A DNA stretch of 17,108 bases from RACS-047 sp031553855 (GTDB lineage Bacteria > Bacillota > Clostridia > Christensenellales > Pumilibacteraceae): the NCBI GenBank assembly GCA_031553855.1, contig JAVBKW010000045.1, positions 1 to 17,108 of the forward strand. The letters are read 5' to 3'. The notes beneath the pieces are model-generated. The model made no database searches. It was not told where the DNA came from and saw nothing but the letters and a program-made list of their open reading frames with translations. Positions 15,120-17,108 of this stretch are shown here, piece after piece. Position numbers and translations under genes: made by a program. Every line of letters begins with the position of its first letter. The stretch's first letter is position 1.

Positions 15120-15148
15120 AGTATACTATACGGGTTTACAAAAGTCAA
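15120..15148 (-). promoter_or_regulatory. marR promoter with overlapping palindrome
   Basis: On the minus strand TTGACT (15143-15148) and TATACT (15120-15125) are 17 nt apart. GTATA-C-TATAC (15121-15131) overlaps the -10 and is a candidate autorepression site. Confidence 0.75.
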
Positions 15149-15186
15149 CACAAAATTGGTATTTCAAAGTGCTGCCACGAACCTTG

Positions 15187-15209
15187 TCAAAGGGTCGGGC
15201 GCCCTTTGA
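15187..15209. other. Hairpin in the marR/phosphoribosyltransferase divergent region
   Basis: TCAAAGGG (15187-15194) pairs with CCCTTTGA (15202-15209) around a 7-nt loop. No T-run follows. The role is unknown. Confidence 0.4.
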
Positions 15210-15254
15210 AATTCCTCGGATTCCTCGAATGATTTATTAAATTGCCGCAATCCA

Positions 15255-15283
15255 TTTACTTTTTGCGCGCGTAATGATATAAT
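15255..15283 (+). promoter_or_regulatory. Promoter of the phosphoribosyltransferase gene
   Basis: TTTACT (15255-15260), 17-nt spacer, TATAAT (15278-15283). The predicted start near 15290 leaves a ~47-nt leader before the ATG at 15337. Confidence 0.7.
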
Positions 15284-15336
15284 ATATTGGGTACGAAAAA
15301 CATCGCAAACAAATAACTCACAAAAGGGGAAATATT

Positions 15337-15873
15337 ATGGCTGAAACATATCCTGTTAATATTTGCGGCAGAGTCGAACAACTGCCTATCTTAAAGCTGC
15401 CGGATGGGGCGAGCATAGCTTTTTTCAATCTTCACGGAAACCAGAGCCTCACCGAATATTGCGCAAAGCTTTTAACCGATATAGTTAAGGGCGCGGACGT
15501 AGTTATAACCGCCGAAAGCAAAGGCTTACAGCTTGCCCACTGCATAGCGCGCAACCTCGGCCACGATTTCTACGCCGTAGCGCGCAAAACCCTCAAGCTG
15601 TATATGCAGGACGGCATAAACGTAGATATCAAATCCATCACAACCTTTGAGATACAAAAGCTCTATCTTTCCGCGCACGATACCGCCCTTTTAAAAGGCA
15701 AAAAGGTCGCCATAGTAGACGACGTTATCTCAACAGGTGGTTCGCTCAAAGGCCTTGAGGATTTAGTCAATAAAGCAGGCGGTGAGATTTTTATCAAAGC
15801 CTGCGTTCTTGCCGAGGGCGACGCCGCAAAGCGCGATGACATTAAATTTTTGCAGCATATTCCGATTTTATAA
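15337..15873 (+). CDS. Type I phosphoribosyltransferase, adenine PRTase-like
   Basis: 178 aa; the ATG follows AAAGGGGA. The PRPP-binding motif VAIVDDVISTGGS (124-136) is intact, and ITAESKGLQLAHCIARNLG (about 57-75) is the upstream PRPP/pyrophosphate loop region. It would transfer the ribose-5-phosphate of PRPP to a purine base. Compared with classic Apt it lacks the N-terminal PxPGIxFRDI motif and instead starts with an EQLPILKLPDGASIAFF region. It belongs to the Clostridia branch often labelled adenine phosphoribosyltransferase. Base specificity is therefore uncertain, and a purine-sensing role is also possible. It may be read together with the lipoprotein gene 50 nt downstream. Confidence 0.85.
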   Translation: MAETYPVNICGRVEQLPILKLPDGASIAFFNLHGNQSLTEYCAKLLTDIVKGADVVITAESKGLQLAHCIARNLGHDFYAVARKTLKLYMQDGINVDIKSITTFEIQKLYLSAHDTALLKGKKVAIVDDVISTGGSLKGLEDLVNKAGGEIFIKACVLAEGDAAKRDDIKFLQHIPIL

Positions 15874-15923
15874 TTTATAGAAAGAAGTTGACATACATAG
15901 ATAACAAAAGGAGCAATACTTAA

Positions 15924-16253
15924 ATGAAAAAGGTTTTTGGTTTTGGCATAACCATTATTATGACTTTATTTTTCTTTACAGGATGCGGTCCGGCTGAATT
16001 AAAGCAAGGTATATATATGACCGACGATCAAATCTCGCAGGTGGAAATTCTCGAAAATAATGAATATGTATTTGTTAGGCATGTAGCAACAAGTTATTGT
16101 CCTGCGGGAAAGTACAGTATTGAAAGAGGAAAACTAATTCTCCATGCCGGAGAAGAGAAAGCATATGTTTTTAAAATTAAAAACGGAACGCTCATCTTAG
16201 AAACAGATATGGGCGGACTTGTTGAGCCCGGCACAATATTCAAACTAACTTAA
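15924..16253 (+). CDS. Small predicted lipoprotein of unknown function
   Basis: 109 aa; AAAAGGAG is well placed before the ATG. A signal peptide of two lysines plus a hydrophobic stretch ends in the lipobox FTGC, with C21 as the lipidated residue, so the protein should be anchored on the outer face of the membrane. The mature part (about 88 aa) is rich in predicted beta strands (VEILENNEYVFV, GKYSIERGKLILHA, YVFKIKNGTLILE), suggesting a small beta fold like those of stress or binding lipoproteins. I do not recognise a family. TTGACA at 15888 has no convincing -10, so it is probably cotranscribed with the gene upstream. Confidence 0.8.
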   Translation: MKKVFGFGITIIMTLFFFTGCGPAELKQGIYMTDDQISQVEILENNEYVFVRHVATSYCPAGKYSIERGKLILHAGEEKAYVFKIKNGTLILETDMGGLVEPGTIFKLT

Positions 16254-16270
16254 ACAATATTATAGTAAAT

Positions 16271-16306
16271 AAAAGGCGGTACCATTACATTGCGGTACCG
16301 CCTTTT
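16271..16306. terminator. Bidirectional terminator
   Basis: AAAAGGCGGTACC (16271-16283) pairs perfectly with GGTACCGCCTTTT (16294-16306). It separates the lipoprotein gene from the convergent small membrane protein gene. Confidence 0.93.
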
Positions 16307-16334
16307 ATATCGATTTACAGCGACTTCTTACGTT

Positions 16335-16577
16335 TTAAGCGAAAAATTTTGGCCTGCCGTAAAAAATCGTGCTGAGCATATCTATGATCCAGCAGAAGAA
16401 TGCGCCGGGGAATATCCAGAGGATACCGAAAATGAGTATAAGCGCATTGCCGGTCGTCGCGCCTTTGACAATTCTGTATATCGCCCAAATGATATCGAGC
16501 GCGGGAATACAAAGGATCAGTTTTACAATCCACGGCAGCTCGTCGAATGACGAAATAAGATTATTTCCTTCAGACAT
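16335..16577 (-). CDS. Small two-helix membrane protein of unknown function
   Basis: 80 aa. AAGGAGA lies about 12 nt before the ATG. Two hydrophobic segments are clear, WIVKLILCIPALDIIWAIYR (about 16-35) and ALILIFGILWIFPGAFFCWI (about 45-64). They are joined by a short basic loop (IVKGATTGN), with a polar tail (STIFYGRPKFFA). Similar short proteins are widespread in gut Clostridia without known function. It resembles Pmp3/YqaE only in size and topology, not in motifs. It ends at the shared terminator at 16271-16306 and is transcribed alone. Confidence 0.75.
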   Translation of the reverse strand: MSEGNNLISSFDELPWIVKLILCIPALDIIWAIYRIVKGATTGNALILIFGILWIFPGAFFCWIIDMLSTIFYGRPKFFA

Positions 16578-16818
16578 AGTTTTTTTAGTCTCCTTAATTT
16601 AATATATATTATTATAATGACTCTTATGAATAATGTAAATATTTTGTTCTTTAAATATTTTAAAATTAATCTTTTTTTAATATTTGTTAATTCTATTTTT
16701 TCTAAACCGCAGCTTTAAGACGGGAGATTAACAACTTTTCGGCAAGTTTCACAAAATTTTTTTTAAAATTTTAAAAAAAACTGTTGACAAATAAAAGCGT
16801 ATATGATATATTGTCTAA
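16578..16818 (+). promoter_or_regulatory. AT-rich region with UP-like element and strong promoter
   Basis: No gene is seen. The stretch 16603-16690 is AT-rich without a recognisable signal. A tract of A- and T-runs at about 16753-16780 directly precedes TTGACA (16784-16789), a 17-nt spacer and TATATT (16807-16812). This is the usual layout of an rRNA or other high-output promoter with an UP element. The start is predicted near 16819. Confidence 0.65.
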
Positions 16819-16961
16819 GCTACCCCTTGAGGGCAGCGGCATAAAATCGCCCGAAACGCTCTATTAAAGGAGCGGTAAATCGCGGCAAACCATGTATTGA
16901 ATCAAACAATACCGCTGGGCATAAAAATATTAACTGTCGTTAGTATCATTATGCTTTTTTT
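16819..16961 (+). ncRNA. Candidate structured RNA, ~145 nt
   Basis: Between a strong promoter and a strong terminator. CAGCGG (16834-16839) pairs with CCGCTG (16912-16917), enclosing a hairpin CGCTC/GAGCG and a hairpin GTATTG/CAATAC. An alternative 5' hairpin (GCTaCCC/GGGcAGC, 16819-16837) would compete with the closing helix. There is no open frame. I do not recognise 6S RNA, SRP RNA, tmRNA or a known riboswitch. It may be an independent small RNA or an attenuator in the rRNA leader. Confidence 0.4.
16919..16961 (+). terminator. Intrinsic terminator of the structured RNA
   Basis: GCATAA (16919-16924) pairs with TTATGC (16949-16954). The inner ATATTAAC pairs with GTTAGTAT around a TGTC loop, and TTTTTTT follows (16955-16961). 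Only a 2x2 internal loop interrupts the stem. Confidence 0.85.
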
Positions 16962-16970
16962 ATTGCCAAA

Positions 16971-17108
16971 AGCACATTGACAACTGCATAAAAAAGAAAG
17001 AAATATAATACGAGTAAATAAGTAAGATTTAACGAAAAACAATACGAGTAGTATGTGAAAGCATATACAATTATAAGAATCGGAAAGAATTGCGAGTTTA
17101 GTCGAGTT
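16971..17108 (+). other. Probable rRNA-operon leader with boxA-like element
   Basis: AGCACATTGACAACTGCATA (16971-16990) resembles the antitermination boxA-type sequences preceding rRNA genes in Firmicutes. The rest is A-rich and non-coding. The final bases CGAGTT match the start of the conserved 16S motif that continues TGATCCTGG. I infer that the 16S rRNA gene starts at or just beyond the window edge. TTGACA at 16977 and TATAAT at 17004 are 21 nt apart, too far for a usual promoter. Confidence 0.45.

Noticed and set aside
16860..16915. Cyclic-di-GMP riboswitch, because of GGCAAACC
   Set aside because: The rest of the conserved core (GACGCAAAGCCTC, GGCCTAA) is missing.

Overview
The window looks like a chromosomal segment of a low-to-mid GC, spore-forming Clostridia member, perhaps Oscillospirales/Ruminococcaceae. 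The clues are strong Shine-Dalgarno sites, Bacillus/Clostridium-type -35/-10 promoters, a TTG-started cysS behind cysE, and a large collagen-like, cysteine-rich surface protein without a signal peptide. Species cannot be read from the sequence. Both ends look like repeat or rRNA boundaries: a 75-bp imperfect palindrome at the left, and a probable rRNA-operon leader at the right whose last bases (CGAGTT) could run directly into 16S rRNA.

Left part (1-4060): a complete uvrA (nucleotide excision repair) reads rightward and is closed by a bidirectional terminator. It converges with a TetR-family regulator on the minus strand. Centre-left (4060-7731): a 1223-aa modular protein consists of an N-terminal region with three CxCxxCC clusters, 21 uninterrupted Gly-X-Y triplets, two Ig-like modules and a GLUG-like beta-solenoid. 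A sporulation-sigma-like promoter precedes it. I infer a spore-surface or exosporium protein.

Centre (7732-8500): this gene-poor stretch is the most structurally complex part. It holds five copies of one terminator-like hairpin (three of them in a 37-bp tandem array), a decayed RelE/ParE-type toxin remnant, a broken 3' half of tRNA-Ile and a second strong hairpin. The intact minus-strand tRNA-Ala(TGC)-tRNA-Ile(GAT) unit with its own promoter follows. The tRNA-Ala has C instead of the near-universal U at position 33.

Right part (8500-17108): a membrane hybrid histidine kinase with two receiver domains has a perfect-consensus promoter. It is followed by a small XRE regulator with operator-like repeats around a divergent promoter that may make a ~180-nt RNA. 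The minus-strand block marR-cysE-cysS covers cysteine synthesis and cysteinyl-tRNA charging. Divergent from it are a PRPP-dependent phosphoribosyltransferase and a small lipoprotein, which converge with an 80-aa membrane protein. The window ends with an AT-rich element, a strong promoter, a ~145-nt potentially multibranched RNA with its own terminator, and a boxA-like rRNA leader.
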